Assembly: GCF_900143645.1 (NCBI RefSeq)
Contig: NZ_FRFD01000009.1
Coordinates: 207,122 to 271,121 of the forward strand
DNA from: Anaerocolumna xylanovorans DSM 12503
Lineage (GTDB): Bacteria; Bacillota; Clostridia; Lachnospirales; Lachnospiraceae
Reading direction: 5' to 3'
Length of the DNA stretch: 64,000 bases
Within the stretch, counting starts at the first letter, position 1. Each line of letters starts with the position of its first letter. The notes beneath the pieces are model-generated. The model was given only the letters and a program-made list of their open reading frames with translations, did not search any database and was not told the DNA's origin. A program made the position numbers and the translations under genes. Positions 42,162 through 51,041 of this stretch are shown one piece after another.

Positions 42162-42965
42162 TCAAAAAATTCTAACCTGAATTTCCGTTAGAAATTCTTC
42201 CTGCTTCATGGTTTCCCGGTTGTCGATAATGTATATTTCAAAGGGATCACTCAATACCTGATACTTCCTCTCTCTGGCAAGGTTAAGCATATCCCTTATC
42301 CGCTCTGTGCTTTGAAGGTATTCTCCCCTGTAATGGCAGGACAGATACTGTCCCTTTGGTATCAGAAAATCATACACGGCAGCTGCAGGCTCCAGAATAA
42401 AAAATACATTATGGTAAACATTTATAAGCCCATTATTAATATCCTCCAAAGCTACTGTCGCTCCAATTGCCTGATTTCCGAAATCACGTATCTTGCTTTC
42501 ATGCTTCCTATGGAGCTTCTTTACCGCAAAATCCATTTCTTCATCTCTGGTAATATACTCATTTATCCGGACGCAGGGACGCTCCGGCAATGCTTTCACC
42601 GTATAGATATCCGCTTTCGTCCCGGATGCTTCCGTTAAGGCAGCCATCCGCTCTTTAATTATCTGTTTTCTGTTTTTAAGGCTTTTTAACTGCTCTGCTA
42701 TAAAATCCTCTTCCTCCTTAAGAAGGGCCAGAGTATTATCGATACTCTGATGATCAAGGTATTCTCTAATTTGTTTCATAGAAAAATCCAACCCTCTTAA
42801 ATCAGAGATAATATTCAGTTTGTAAATATCCTTGAGACTGTACAACCTGTAACCGTTAACATCTCTTTTGGGTTTTAGTATCCCAATTCTTTCATAGTAG
42901 CGCAGAGAGTCTACTCCTATACCATAAAGCTTTGATATCTCGTTAATTTTATAATAATCCTTCAC
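42162..42965 (-). CDS. MerR family regulator with GyrI-like effector domain (BmrR type)
   Basis: 267 residues. MerR head with ISKLYGIGVDSLRYYERIGI (about 8-27) and NGYRLYSLKDI, coiled coil about 80-110, and a GyrI/AraC-effector-binding C-terminal domain (about 120-267). Start is GTG, with AAGGAGG ten bases upstream. Such proteins bind cationic amphiphilic compounds and activate exporter genes. It is divergent from a YitT-family gene, whose promoter (43009-43037) contains a palindrome it may bind. Confidence 0.9.
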   Translation of the reverse strand: MKDYYKINEISKLYGIGVDSLRYYERIGILKPKRDVNGYRLYSLKDIYKLNIISDLRGLDFSMKQIREYLDHQSIDNTLALLKEEEDFIAEQLKSLKNRKQIIKERMAALTEASGTKADIYTVKALPERPCVRINEYITRDEEMDFAVKKLHRKHESKIRDFGNQAIGATVALEDINNGLINVYHNVFFILEPAAAVYDFLIPKGQYLSCHYRGEYLQSTERIRDMLNLARERKYQVLSDPFEIYIIDNRETMKQEEFLTEIQVRIF

Positions 42966-43008
42966 AGGTGTATAACCTCCTTGCCGCCCGGGATAATTTA
43001 TAAGGTAC

Positions 43009-43037
43009 TTGACATTGGTATTATACCAGAGTTTAAA
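43009..43037 (+). promoter_or_regulatory. Promoter with palindrome between MerR and YitT genes
   Basis: TTGACA (43009-43014), 17 bases and TTTAAA (43032-43037); a 19-base alternative gives TAAACT. The spacer carries TGGTA-TTA-TACCA (43016-43028), which also contains a minus-strand TATAAT (43025-43020) for the divergent regulator. One protein bound there could control both directions. Confidence 0.6.
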
Positions 43038-43096
43038 CTAAATTGGTAGGGATATCCTCTCTCAAGTATACGAAAAACCAGAAAGGTAAAACAACT

Positions 43097-43783
43097 ATGT
43101 TATTTTCAAAGAATAAAAAAAGACTTTTAACCACCGGAAAGATGGCAGCTATCCTGCTCGGCACTGCCATCTCTTCCTTCGGAATATATAACATTCACAG
43201 ACAGACCCACATCACTGAGGGCGGTGTATTAGGGTTGATTCTCCTCTTAAACAATTGGACCGGCATATCACCGTCCCTTCTAACTCCGATATTGGACATT
43301 CTCTGCTACGGCTTTGCCTTCCGGTATCTGGGAAAGGATTTTATTAAGATATCTCTTGTCTCAACCCTATGCCTGGCTGGATTTTTTAAACTATGGGAAC
43401 AGTTTCCTCCGGTACTTCCAAACCTTTCCTCCTATCCTCTTGCGGCAGCCATTGCCGGGGGTCTCTTTGTGGGTATCGGTGTCGGCCTTATTATCAGGCA
43501 GGGAGCCTCAAGCGGCGGTGACGATGCATTGGCACTGATTCTTTCAAAATTACTCCATTGCCGTATTTCACGTGTATACCTTGCTACGGATATCACCGTC
43601 CTGGGCTTATCTCTGACCTATATTTCCCTTAACCGTATTGCTTATTCTCTGGTAACAGTAATTATTTCCTCTCTGCTGATTGAATATGTGCAGAATGCCG
43701 GAAAGAAAGTCAAACCAGAGACAGATGCCGAGCCGGTGGCAGCGGAAGAAGACATTGTGGAGATTGCAGATGCCAAACTTTAG
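43097..43783 (+). CDS. YitT/DUF161 family membrane protein
   Basis: 228 residues from the ATG following AGAAAGGTAAAACAACT. Five membrane segments (about 12-32, 45-65, 75-95, 110-135, 155-200) and family words ITEGGVLGLILLL, LDILCYGFAFRYLGKDF and RQGASSGGDDALAL. YitT-type proteins are conserved in Firmicutes, but their substrate is unknown. The C-terminal DUF2179 domain found in longer members is missing; the tail is acidic (EEDIVEIADAKL). Divergent MerR regulator upstream suggests inducible expression. Confidence 0.85.
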   Translation: MLFSKNKKRLLTTGKMAAILLGTAISSFGIYNIHRQTHITEGGVLGLILLLNNWTGISPSLLTPILDILCYGFAFRYLGKDFIKISLVSTLCLAGFFKLWEQFPPVLPNLSSYPLAAAIAGGLFVGIGVGLIIRQGASSGGDDALALILSKLLHCRISRVYLATDITVLGLSLTYISLNRIAYSLVTVIISSLLIEYVQNAGKKVKPETDAEPVAAEEDIVEIADAKL

Positions 43784-43806
43784 AAAGAACAGTAAATGCC
43801 AAGAAA

Positions 43807-43845
43807 GCCGGCGGCCCTCTCGATTATACTCTATCGCAGGCCGCC
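43807..43845 (-). terminator. GC-rich hairpin between convergent genes
   Basis: GGCGGCC (43810-43816) pairs with GGCCGCC (43839-43845). Minus strand continues GGCTTTCTTGG. It separates the YitT gene from the SGNH hydrolase gene; T-tract is modest. Confidence 0.65.
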
Positions 43846-43872
43846 AGCCAGATAAAACAGGAAAATAAGAAA

Positions 43873-45126
43873 TTACTTTTTAACAACCCCATGCTTTAAC
43901 AGAAAGTCCGTCCATATTTTATAATAAACAGCCTTCAAATGGATATTATCAAAGGTGTATTTTTCCGGTATCCCCCCTGTATTGTCCGTAATTGCTTCAT
44001 TCACATCAATATAAAAGACTTTCTTATTATCGGCAAGCCTGGCAAGGTGTTCATTTCTCTCTTTGATGTTTTTATTGTTAAATATAGGGTCCGTATCGGA
44101 TTTTTTCTTCGTTACATTCATAATGGCTTCTACAAATATAGTGGCGTCCGGCTGCAGTTTTTCTATCTTCCCCACTACCTTTTTATATTCCGCGGTAAAG
44201 GTCTTGGCCGTGCCGGTTCCCATTTCGTTGATGCCTAACATAACATATATTTTCTTAAAACTTTTCTTTTTTAAAGCTTCCTCTATTGTAATCTTTTGTC
44301 CGTCAACCTCTGCCACTTTCTTATCAAAAATATCATATATGGTAAGACCTACATCGGCGTAATAGGTTGGGTCTTCCCACCCTGAATATTCTGACAGCCC
44401 AACGGTTCTGGAGTCTCCGATGAACAAAGCATCTTTAAAATAGCTTTCTTTTACAGTAGCAAACTCATAGGTATCTTCTTTGGCCCCAGGCTTTGAATCC
44501 GTTGGCTTTTTCGAATTCTTTGAGTCTTTTGAATCCTTTGAATCCGCTGAATCCTTTGCGCCCTTTGAATCCTCCGGATTTTTTGCATTCTCTGAATCTT
44601 TTGCACCCTCCGGATCTTTTGCATCCTTTGAATCTTTTGCATCCTTTGAATCTTTTGCATCCTTTGAATCTTTTGCATCCTTTGAGCCGCCGGAAGCAGA
44701 TACATCCTCTTTTTCCGTATTATTTGAATTACCGTTATCTGCCTTATCTTCTCCCGTTGTTTTGCCCGTATCCTCTGCCTTGCTACCGGTGGTTTTATCT
44801 ATCGTATCATCCTTGTGACTGTTTTCCGATGTATTTTTCTCTATTGAAGCATTTTCATCTGCTGTGTCATCCACATTTGCTTCACTATTGTCAGCCACTT
44901 CTTTATTTATATCTAAAGAAGTGTCGTCTTTTGCTGCTTTCCACGGATAATTCCTGTCCTTTATCCCCTCAAAAACCACCGCAAGCTGCGGGTTCTTAAA
45001 TAAATTCACAGAATAACCCGCATAAACGGTGTCTTTGCCTATATAGCCCAGTACCGTAAGGATCAGGGTACTAAAAATCAGCAGCATCATAAAGGGATAT
45101 CTCCCCGGATTCTTAAAGGACTTCAT
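43873..45126 (-). CDS. Membrane-anchored SGNH/GDSL hydrolase with repetitive linker
   Basis: 417 residues from the ATG after AAAGGAGTTAGT. N-terminal membrane anchor (about 10-30), then a disordered linker (about 55-205) rich in Asp, Lys, Ser and Asn that includes tandem DAKDSK repeats. The SGNH domain (about 215-417) has Ser in FIGDSRTVGL (block I), Asn in GINEMGTG (block III) and the Asp/His pair in DNIHLKA (block V). It lies 77 bases after an MBOAT acyltransferase. This pair is the standard arrangement for extracellular O-acetylation of polysaccharide, where MBOAT moves the acyl group across the membrane and the SGNH enzyme transfers it. Confidence 0.88.
   Translation of the reverse strand: MKSFKNPGRYPFMMLLIFSTLILTVLGYIGKDTVYAGYSVNLFKNPQLAVVFEGIKDRNYPWKAAKDDTSLDINKEVADNSEANVDDTADENASIEKNTSENSHKDDTIDKTTGSKAEDTGKTTGEDKADNGNSNNTEKEDVSASGGSKDAKDSKDAKDSKDAKDSKDAKDPEGAKDSENAKNPEDSKGAKDSADSKDSKDSKNSKKPTDSKPGAKEDTYEFATVKESYFKDALFIGDSRTVGLSEYSGWEDPTYYADVGLTIYDIFDKKVAEVDGQKITIEEALKKKSFKKIYVMLGINEMGTGTAKTFTAEYKKVVGKIEKLQPDATIFVEAIMNVTKKKSDTDPIFNNKNIKERNEHLARLADNKKVFYIDVNEAITDNTGGIPEKYTFDNIHLKAVYYKIWTDFLLKHGVVKK
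44620..44690 (-). repeat. 18-base tandem repeats encoding DAKDSK
   Basis: The plus-strand unit gcatcctttgaatctttt (18 bases) occurs three to four times perfectly in a row, with diverged copies out to about 44485. It encodes DAKDSK in the linker of the SGNH hydrolase and is likely unstable in copy number. Confidence 0.85.
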
Positions 45127-45203
45127 ACTAACTCCTTTCGAAAATATCAAATCTTTACAGCATTTTTGTTTTTTCAACCCGAATTTTCTGTTACATTCGC
45201 TTT

Positions 45204-46607
45204 TTAAAACTGAAAATACAGAAAGGGATTATTTATCCCATTTGCAAGCTGGTATACACAATACCAGAAAATTAAAAATAGTATTCCTGTACTCCAAATA
45301 CTGTTCTTATACTTTTCAAACCACTTCTGCCCATAGGGAAGGCAAAAGAAGATTCCGAACAGGAAGAGCCATTTGTACTGCCCCAGATATTTTATAATAT
45401 CATAAGGATTTACGCTTATCCCGGGAACCAAAGAAAACATTCTTCCGAAATAAATCCCTGCATCCGTAAGGTTATTGATAGCAAACAGCATCCAGGTAAG
45501 CGGTATGACAAGCAGCATATAGAGTCTTGCCAAAACCTTTGATTTATCCAGATAAGGTTTTAAATAGAGCTTTTCCAGCAAAATCAGAAAAAATAGTGAC
45601 AAGCCCCAAAGAATGTAATTCCAGCTGGCTCCATGCCACAGACCGGTAAGCAGCCACACAACAAACAGATTGAAGGCAAGACGCCCCTTTCCTCTTCGGT
45701 TGCCTCCAAGCGGTATATATACGTAATTCTTAAACCATTTTCCCAGAGTAATATGCCATCTGCGCCAAAATTCCGTAACGGATTTTGATATATAGGGATG
45801 ATTGAAATTATCAGGCAGCTCAAATCCCATCATCTTTCCTATCCCTATTGCCATCAGCGTATATCCTTGAAAATCAAAGTAAAGCTGTAAACTGTAACCA
45901 AATGCTCCAAGCCAGGCAAGCGGCGTTGAGATGCTCTGAAATCCAATCGTCTGTATATCATTCCAAAGTATTCCGATGCGGTTGGCTAATAAAACCTTCA
46001 TGCCAAGCCCGATGGTAAAGACTTTTAACCCCTCTTCTACTTTTAAGAAACTGTTTCTCCGGCAGACAAGCTGTGCCTTTATGTCCTCATATGGGGTTAT
46101 CGGCCCTGATACCAGCTTAGGGAACATGAAAAGATATGTACCAAGTTGCAGGATAGATGGCTCCTCCTCCACATCTCCCCGGTAGACATCAATTATATAG
46201 GCTGCTGCCTGAAAGGTATAGAAGCTGACTCCAAGCGGCAGCCCCGTTTTAAGAGATGCTATGACAGCATCCGGGGAAATCATAGTTAGGATTCCATTGA
46301 TATTTTCAATTGCAAAGTTAATATATTTAAAGAAAAAGAGCATGCCGAAATTGTACATTAATGCTGCAATCAGCCATGCTTTTTTTCGTGTCGGTGCCTG
46401 CCTTTGCTGTCTTATATTTTTTGCTGCAATATAGTTGACTATAACAGATAAGAAAAGTAAAATAAGGTATTTATAATCACCTAAAGTATAAAAAATTATA
46501 CTTCCCAGAAGAAGAACAACATTCCGATACCTCACAGGTACCAGGTAATATAGTACCAGGAATGCCGGTAAAAAACGAAAAATAAACTCTAGACTGCTAA
46601 AGACCAA
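45204..46607 (-). CDS. MBOAT family membrane O-acyltransferase (AlgI-like)
   Basis: 467 residues. The start is taken as TTG at 46607 because GGGAGG lies eight bases upstream and the product then begins MVFSSLEFIFRFLP, the conserved AlgI N-terminus; an upstream GTG at 46625 overlaps the RBS. About 11 membrane segments. The MBOAT signature is clear: TEFWRRWHITLGKWFKNYVY and PLGGNR (about 275-300), and the catalytic His in LTGLWHGASWNYILWG (about 325). With the downstream SGNH gene it would O-acetylate a cell-surface or secreted polysaccharide. Confidence 0.92.
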   Translation of the reverse strand: MVFSSLEFIFRFLPAFLVLYYLVPVRYRNVVLLLGSIIFYTLGDYKYLILLFLSVIVNYIAAKNIRQQRQAPTRKKAWLIAALMYNFGMLFFFKYINFAIENINGILTMISPDAVIASLKTGLPLGVSFYTFQAAAYIIDVYRGDVEEEPSILQLGTYLFMFPKLVSGPITPYEDIKAQLVCRRNSFLKVEEGLKVFTIGLGMKVLLANRIGILWNDIQTIGFQSISTPLAWLGAFGYSLQLYFDFQGYTLMAIGIGKMMGFELPDNFNHPYISKSVTEFWRRWHITLGKWFKNYVYIPLGGNRRGKGRLAFNLFVVWLLTGLWHGASWNYILWGLSLFFLILLEKLYLKPYLDKSKVLARLYMLLVIPLTWMLFAINNLTDAGIYFGRMFSLVPGISVNPYDIIKYLGQYKWLFLFGIFFCLPYGQKWFEKYKNSIWSTGILFLIFWYCVYQLANGINNPFLYFQF

Positions 46608-46681
46608 TGCTTTGTCCTCCCTCACGCTGTACTGTTATGGCCATCCTGATATCAGTAATAGATTATTACTTACAAGAGAGG

Positions 46682-46729
46682 ATTATACACTATTTTTGAA
46701 AGAATACCATTAATTAAACTTTAATTAAT
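46682..46729 (-). promoter_or_regulatory. AT-rich perfect palindrome and -10 upstream of the MBOAT gene
   Basis: ATTAATTAAA-c-TTTAATTAAT (46709-46729) is a perfect 10-base inverted repeat. Downstream on the minus strand is TGTATAAT (TATAAT 46687-46682), 75 bases before the TTG start. The palindrome lies where a regulator could act, and it may also assist termination of the ABC permease gene on the other side. Confidence 0.4.
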
Positions 46730-46778
46730 TTTACAATTTGATAAACTAACTTACAGAAAAGTTAACAATTGAGTAATT

Positions 46779-47609
46779 TCACCCTTTTACCGCTCCCTCG
46801 GCAATCCCTTTTAAAATCTGCTTCTGAAAAATGGCATAGAAAATAATAACCGGTATTGCCGCCAGGATAAGGGCACTTAAAATGGCGGACCAATCACTGC
46901 TGTACTGTCCGAATAAGGTATTGGTCGATAACAGCAGCGTATACTTTTTATTATCCGATATATTTATCAAAGGCAAAAGGAAATCATTCCATACCCACAA
47001 AACATTGGTAATACAAATCGTTGCCGTTATGGGTTTTAACATGGGAAATACAATGCGTGAAAAGGTTTTTATATTATTGCAGCCGTCAATAGCAGCCGCC
47101 TCCTCCAAGTCTATCGGTATTCCTTTTACAAAACCATGGTAAAGGAAAATAGCCATACTGACTCCCAGTCCAGCGTAAACAAAAGAAAGTCCCACCAGTG
47201 AATTCTTGATATGAAATGCCAGTACTACCCGGTACAAGGGAATCATAATAGAACTGAAAGGTATCAGCATGGAAAAGACAAACAGGCTGAAAATAGCAGA
47301 TGAGAGCTTTGTTTTGGTGCGGCATAGTTTCCATCCGGCTAAGGCAGAAAACAGTATGATAAGAACCACACTAAGGGAGGATAACAGAACCGTATTGCCA
47401 AAGCTTCGAATGTAATGCATTTTCTCAATGGTACGTATGTAATTTTTCAAGTCAATCGTCTTTGGCATTGACAGGACATTCGTTAACAGCTCTCCGTTTG
47501 TTTTAAAGGAATTGACAAATGCCATAATCAGCGGAAACAGCCAGAAGACTGCTACCAATGCCAACAGAAGATAAATCATAACATCAAAGATGGATTTTTT
47601 TCTTAACAT
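46779..47609 (-). CDS. Carbohydrate ABC transporter permease, MalG type
   Basis: 276 residues with six membrane segments and the EAA loop EEAAAIDGCNNIKTFSRIVFP (shown by family words EEAAAIDG and IVFPMLKP, about 190-212) that contacts the ATPase. The C-terminus KGIAEGAVKG is typical for this class. Its ATG is one base after the stop of the MalF-type permease. The ATPase is not encoded here, as usual for clostridial sugar importers that share an MsmX-like subunit. Confidence 0.93.
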   Translation of the reverse strand: MLRKKSIFDVMIYLLLALVAVFWLFPLIMAFVNSFKTNGELLTNVLSMPKTIDLKNYIRTIEKMHYIRSFGNTVLLSSLSVVLIILFSALAGWKLCRTKTKLSSAIFSLFVFSMLIPFSSIMIPLYRVVLAFHIKNSLVGLSFVYAGLGVSMAIFLYHGFVKGIPIDLEEAAAIDGCNNIKTFSRIVFPMLKPITATICITNVLWVWNDFLLPLINISDNKKYTLLLSTNTLFGQYSSDWSAILSALILAAIPVIIFYAIFQKQILKGIAEGAVKG

Positions 47610-47610
47610 A

Positions 47611-48489
47611 TTAAAGTTCCTGCTCCTTTCCCTTCATAATCCTTAGCTGGATAATGGTAATCAGAAGTATAATAAGAAAGAGCACCGATGATTTCGCTGT
47701 TGCATAACCATACCGGATATTTCCTGAAAAGGCTTCCTCATAAATATTAATAGCAACCGATTGTGTTACCCTTCCCGGCCCTCCGCCCGTCAGGGAGTAT
47801 ATAACATCAAAGACCTGAAAAGCTGAATTTAATGTCCAGAAAATACAAATTGTCAAAGCCGGCTGAATCATTGGAAAAATAATCTTCCAAAACCTGTGCC
47901 ATGCATTGGCACCGTCTAAACTGGCGGACTCTTTTAAGTATTCCGGAACTCCCTGCAGGGCTGCCATATAGATAATCATCAGGTATCCGGCAGAGCCCCA
48001 TACAGATACAATGATAATGGCAATGAATGCATACTTCGGGTCACCAATCCAGGATTTATCAAGAAAAGTAATTCCCCAGTTATCCGCCAGATAGTACAAC
48101 ACCTTTGTAAAGATAAAGGACCACATATATCCGCCGATAATCATGCTAATCATATTCGGCATATAAAAAAGCGTCCGGAAAATCCCCCTTCCCTTTGCCC
48201 TGCTCTCAATTGCAACAGCAAACATAAGTGCGGTAACATTAGCTACAACAAGCATTACCACCACATATTTCGTTGTAAACAGAAGGGAATTCCAATAATC
48301 GGTATCCGCCATAATTTCTTTAAAGTTGCTGATTCCCACAAAGTGGTAGCTCCTATTTAAACCGTTCCAATCCGTCAATGCATAAAACATACCTGCTATG
48401 GCAGGATAAAGTTTAAAGATGATGTATACGATCAAAGCCGGTGTCACAAAGAGCATTAATGTCAGGTTTTCCCGTTTCTTGCTATGCAT
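47611..48489 (-). CDS. Carbohydrate ABC transporter permease, MalF type
   Basis: 292 residues from the second ATG, which has GAGGAG seven bases upstream. Six membrane segments; FVGISNFKEIM and the EAA loop LKESASLDGANAWHRFWKI (about 195-213) place it in CUT1 transporters. The GGGPGRVTQSVAINIYEEAF region near 240 is diagnostic. Works with the MalG-type partner and the binding protein gene upstream. Confidence 0.93.
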   Translation of the reverse strand: MHSKKRENLTLMLFVTPALIVYIIFKLYPAIAGMFYALTDWNGLNRSYHFVGISNFKEIMADTDYWNSLLFTTKYVVVMLVVANVTALMFAVAIESRAKGRGIFRTLFYMPNMISMIIGGYMWSFIFTKVLYYLADNWGITFLDKSWIGDPKYAFIAIIIVSVWGSAGYLMIIYMAALQGVPEYLKESASLDGANAWHRFWKIIFPMIQPALTICIFWTLNSAFQVFDVIYSLTGGGPGRVTQSVAINIYEEAFSGNIRYGYATAKSSVLFLIILLITIIQLRIMKGKEQEL

Positions 48490-48514
48490 TTTATTTCTCC
48501 TCATTCTGATAGAA

Positions 48515-48538
48515 AAGGAGCAGGCATTTGCCCGCCCC
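48515..48538 (-). other. Intercistronic hairpin between binding protein and permease genes
   Basis: On the minus strand GGGGCGGGCA-aa-TGCCTGCTCC followed by TTTT. It begins 8 bases past the binding-protein stop. Such hairpins usually attenuate transcription or protect the upstream message, giving more binding protein than permease. Confidence 0.75.
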
Positions 48539-48546
48539 TTAACTTT

Positions 48547-49821
48547 TTACTTATTAAAAGCATTTGATTCTTTAAAAGTCTCATCCAGTTTCTTTATAAT
48601 TTCATCCGCCTTCACTGCACCGACACAATATTCCTGCAGTAATTTTCCCTGCTCATCTGTTACTGCCGAGGGTAATACCAAATCCTGATAAGAGCGTCCC
48701 TGCTCTACGTATTTGGATGCATCAGCAACCCAGGGTGAGGATTCATAATTATGAACCGTTGCCAAAGGGTTAAAGGAACAGGATTTAAAAAGTGCTGAGG
48801 AATCCTTATCATCCAGTACATAATTTGCAAATTCAAGAGCAATATCGAGATTCTTGCTGTTAGGATATACCCCTAAGGTCGTTGAGGTTGACAGATTCAC
48901 AAGAGTACAGTCTTTATTGTTATTGATAGGAAGCGGAAATACTCCCATATTCATATTAGGATTTGTTGTCATAATAGTCTGGGCTGCCCAGGTTCCCTGT
49001 ACATACATGGCTGCCTTTCCATTTGCAAAATCTGCGCTTCCGGCCTCACTGCCTTCTTCCATTGGCCTTTGCGTACCATTTTGGATGATAACATCAATCG
49101 GATCGAAGATATCCTTAATTTCCTCATAGGAAGCTTCATCCTTATACATTCTCTCCAGCCAGTCCTTATTCTCCCCTGAGACCTTTCCTCCTATGGTAAG
49201 GGCTGTCATAAGCTGAGGCACCCACTGTTCCTGGAAGGCAAGCATAAACGGTGCATATCCTTTTTCCTTTAAAACCTTGCAGACATTCTTTAATTCATCC
49301 AATGTATCAGGGGCTTTCAGACCGCATTTTTCAAAAATATCTTTATTATACAATACTCCCCATGCCTGGCTCTCAATTGGTACCGCTAATACTTTACCAT
49401 CCACTGTGACAGTTTTTCTTACGTTTTCATAAATTTTGCCTGTAAGGGGCTGGTTTGTAAGATCCGTCAGGTTCCCTGCCTTCGCATACGCGGCTATGTT
49501 ATTGCTATGCAGCGTATAAAGGTCCGGTGCATCATCCCCGGAGATCCTGGCCTGTAATACACTTTCGAACTGATCGGAGCTTGGCATCTCCAGGTTCACC
49601 TTCACCTTAATCCCTTTTTCTTCCATTTTAGCTTCAAATTGCTTGCAATAGGTTTCCCACTGGTCCATATACTGCGGAAAACTCATCATGACATTTAATT
49701 CCACTTCTTTCACCGGTGCTTGAGTCTGTTGTTCCTTTGTCTCATTCTTTGCACAGGCCCCCATAGAAAAAATTACGCTTACCGCCACACCCAAAGCCAG
49801 CAGCCTTCTTACTGATTTCAT
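48547..49821 (-). CDS. Carbohydrate-binding lipoprotein, extracellular solute-binding family 1
   Basis: 424 residues. Lipoprotein signal with hydrophobic stretch and lipobox MGAC (Cys at 23). The mature protein has family-1 features: an N-terminal VELNVMMSFP strand, GDDAPDLYTLH, VPIESQAWGVLYNKDIFEK, and GKAAMYVQGTWAAQ. RBS GGGAGGATTAGT. It captures an oligosaccharide or monosaccharide for the two downstream permeases. The upstream YesM/YesN system is probably its regulator. Confidence 0.93.
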   Translation of the reverse strand: MKSVRRLLALGVAVSVIFSMGACAKNETKEQQTQAPVKEVELNVMMSFPQYMDQWETYCKQFEAKMEEKGIKVKVNLEMPSSDQFESVLQARISGDDAPDLYTLHSNNIAAYAKAGNLTDLTNQPLTGKIYENVRKTVTVDGKVLAVPIESQAWGVLYNKDIFEKCGLKAPDTLDELKNVCKVLKEKGYAPFMLAFQEQWVPQLMTALTIGGKVSGENKDWLERMYKDEASYEEIKDIFDPIDVIIQNGTQRPMEEGSEAGSADFANGKAAMYVQGTWAAQTIMTTNPNMNMGVFPLPINNNKDCTLVNLSTSTTLGVYPNSKNLDIALEFANYVLDDKDSSALFKSCSFNPLATVHNYESSPWVADASKYVEQGRSYQDLVLPSAVTDEQGKLLQEYCVGAVKADEIIKKLDETFKESNAFNK

Positions 49822-49892
49822 AACTAATCCTCCCGACTGAATATAATAATATGTTTTACACTTCTTATGTCATCTATCTCCCGTCTGAATAC

Positions 49893-49898
49893 ATTATA
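49893..49898 (-). promoter_or_regulatory. -10 element for the sugar transporter operon
   Basis: TATAAT (minus 49898-49893) in the 119-base gap after the response regulator gene, 72 bases before the binding-protein ATG. No good -35 accompanies it, consistent with activation by the AraC-type regulator. Confidence 0.45.
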
Positions 49899-49940
49899 AG
49901 ATACCGGATGGTAAATAACATTTTCCATTTCAGTTTAAGT

Positions 49941-51041
49941 TTATTGTATATTATTATCTTCCTTCAGCTCTCCTGGAGTTCTCCCATAGAACTTTTTAAA
50001 GGTCTTATAGAAATGCGCCTGATCAACATAGCCAAGCATTTCACCAACCTCCTTTATCGGAATCTTGTAGGAGACTATCAGCTCTTTCGCACGTTCCATA
50101 CGAAGGGAGGTAACATACTCTGAAAATCCTTTCCCTGCAACCGTTTTAAATATCTTGCTTAAATATTCCTTACTGATGAAAAAAGTCGCGGCAGCCTGCT
50201 CTAAGGTGATTCCCTCCGTATAATGTTCTTTTACATACTCTATGATTTGTTTTATATCAATCCGGTTTCTGGTATGGATCAACTCCTGTATTCTAGTATA
50301 AGCCGTATAATATAAATCTGTCAGAAAGCTATACATTTCTTCAAAGGAACATTCTTTGCTGAATACAAAGACAGTACTTTTACCCTCAAAGATTTCCTTC
50401 GCATCATACTGCCTTTCCATGATAAACTGCTGCAAGATACCAAGCATGGAATAATAAATGCATATCATACTCCCTTTTGGAACCGGCTCTGATTCATTCT
50501 TTGCTATAAGTTCATAGATGTCATTCAGAATACTCCTCATTACCTGCATATCACTGGTAATCATGGCATCTGCAAGGGAATCCCTAAGCTTATAATAGCT
50601 TCCGGCCCAGGCAGTATCTAAAAAGCTTCCGATTAAATTTTCTCCCCTTACGTCCTTTTTCTCCCGAAGTGTATGAACGCATTTTCTTAACAGCTGATTC
50701 AGCTCCTCCTGCTTTACCGGTTTTAGGAGATAATCCAAAGCTCCCAACTTCATGGCGCTTCGGACAAATTCATAATTATCATACCCGCTGACAAAGATAA
50801 CACAGGCATCATTGCCTTCCCCCCGCAGTGCGGTAATCAAATCAAGTCCGTTTAACAGCGGCATATTTACATCAACCAGGATAATTTCCGGCTTCATGTG
50901 ATGTATCAGCTCCAGACCATACTCTCCGTCAGAAGCTTCCCCAACAATCCGGATACCAAATTCTTCCCAGTATCCCAATTGCCTGATAACCTTTCTGGTC
51001 CAGGTTTCATCATCAATAATCACTGCTTTCACCAATGTCAT
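49941..51041 (-). CDS. YesN-type response regulator with AraC DNA-binding domain
   Basis: 366 residues. Receiver domain (about 1-122) with DDE near 10, phosphoacceptor in IILVDVNMPLLNG (Asp about 57) and Lys in LLKPVK; a variable middle (about 130-255); and a C-terminal AraC double helix-turn-helix (about 265-362) with GITLEQAAATFFISKEYLSKIFK and GYVDQAHFYKTFKKFYGRTP shown by family words. It overlaps the 3' end of the sensor kinase gene by 29 bases. Expected to activate the adjacent sugar transporter operon. Confidence 0.93.
   Translation of the reverse strand: MTLVKAVIIDDETWTRKVIRQLGYWEEFGIRIVGEASDGEYGLELIHHMKPEIILVDVNMPLLNGLDLITALRGEGNDACVIFVSGYDNYEFVRSAMKLGALDYLLKPVKQEELNQLLRKCVHTLREKKDVRGENLIGSFLDTAWAGSYYKLRDSLADAMITSDMQVMRSILNDIYELIAKNESEPVPKGSMICIYYSMLGILQQFIMERQYDAKEIFEGKSTVFVFSKECSFEEMYSFLTDLYYTAYTRIQELIHTRNRIDIKQIIEYVKEHYTEGITLEQAAATFFISKEYLSKIFKTVAGKGFSEYVTSLRMERAKELIVSYKIPIKEVGEMLGYVDQAHFYKTFKKFYGRTPGELKEDNNIQ

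Noticed and set aside
44480..44999. Two open plus-strand frames of 112 and 168 codons rich in Ser/Phe/Glu or Leu/Pro/His
   Set aside because: They are antisense shadows of the Asp/Lys/Ser repeat linker of the SGNH hydrolase; no RBS and only low-complexity composition.
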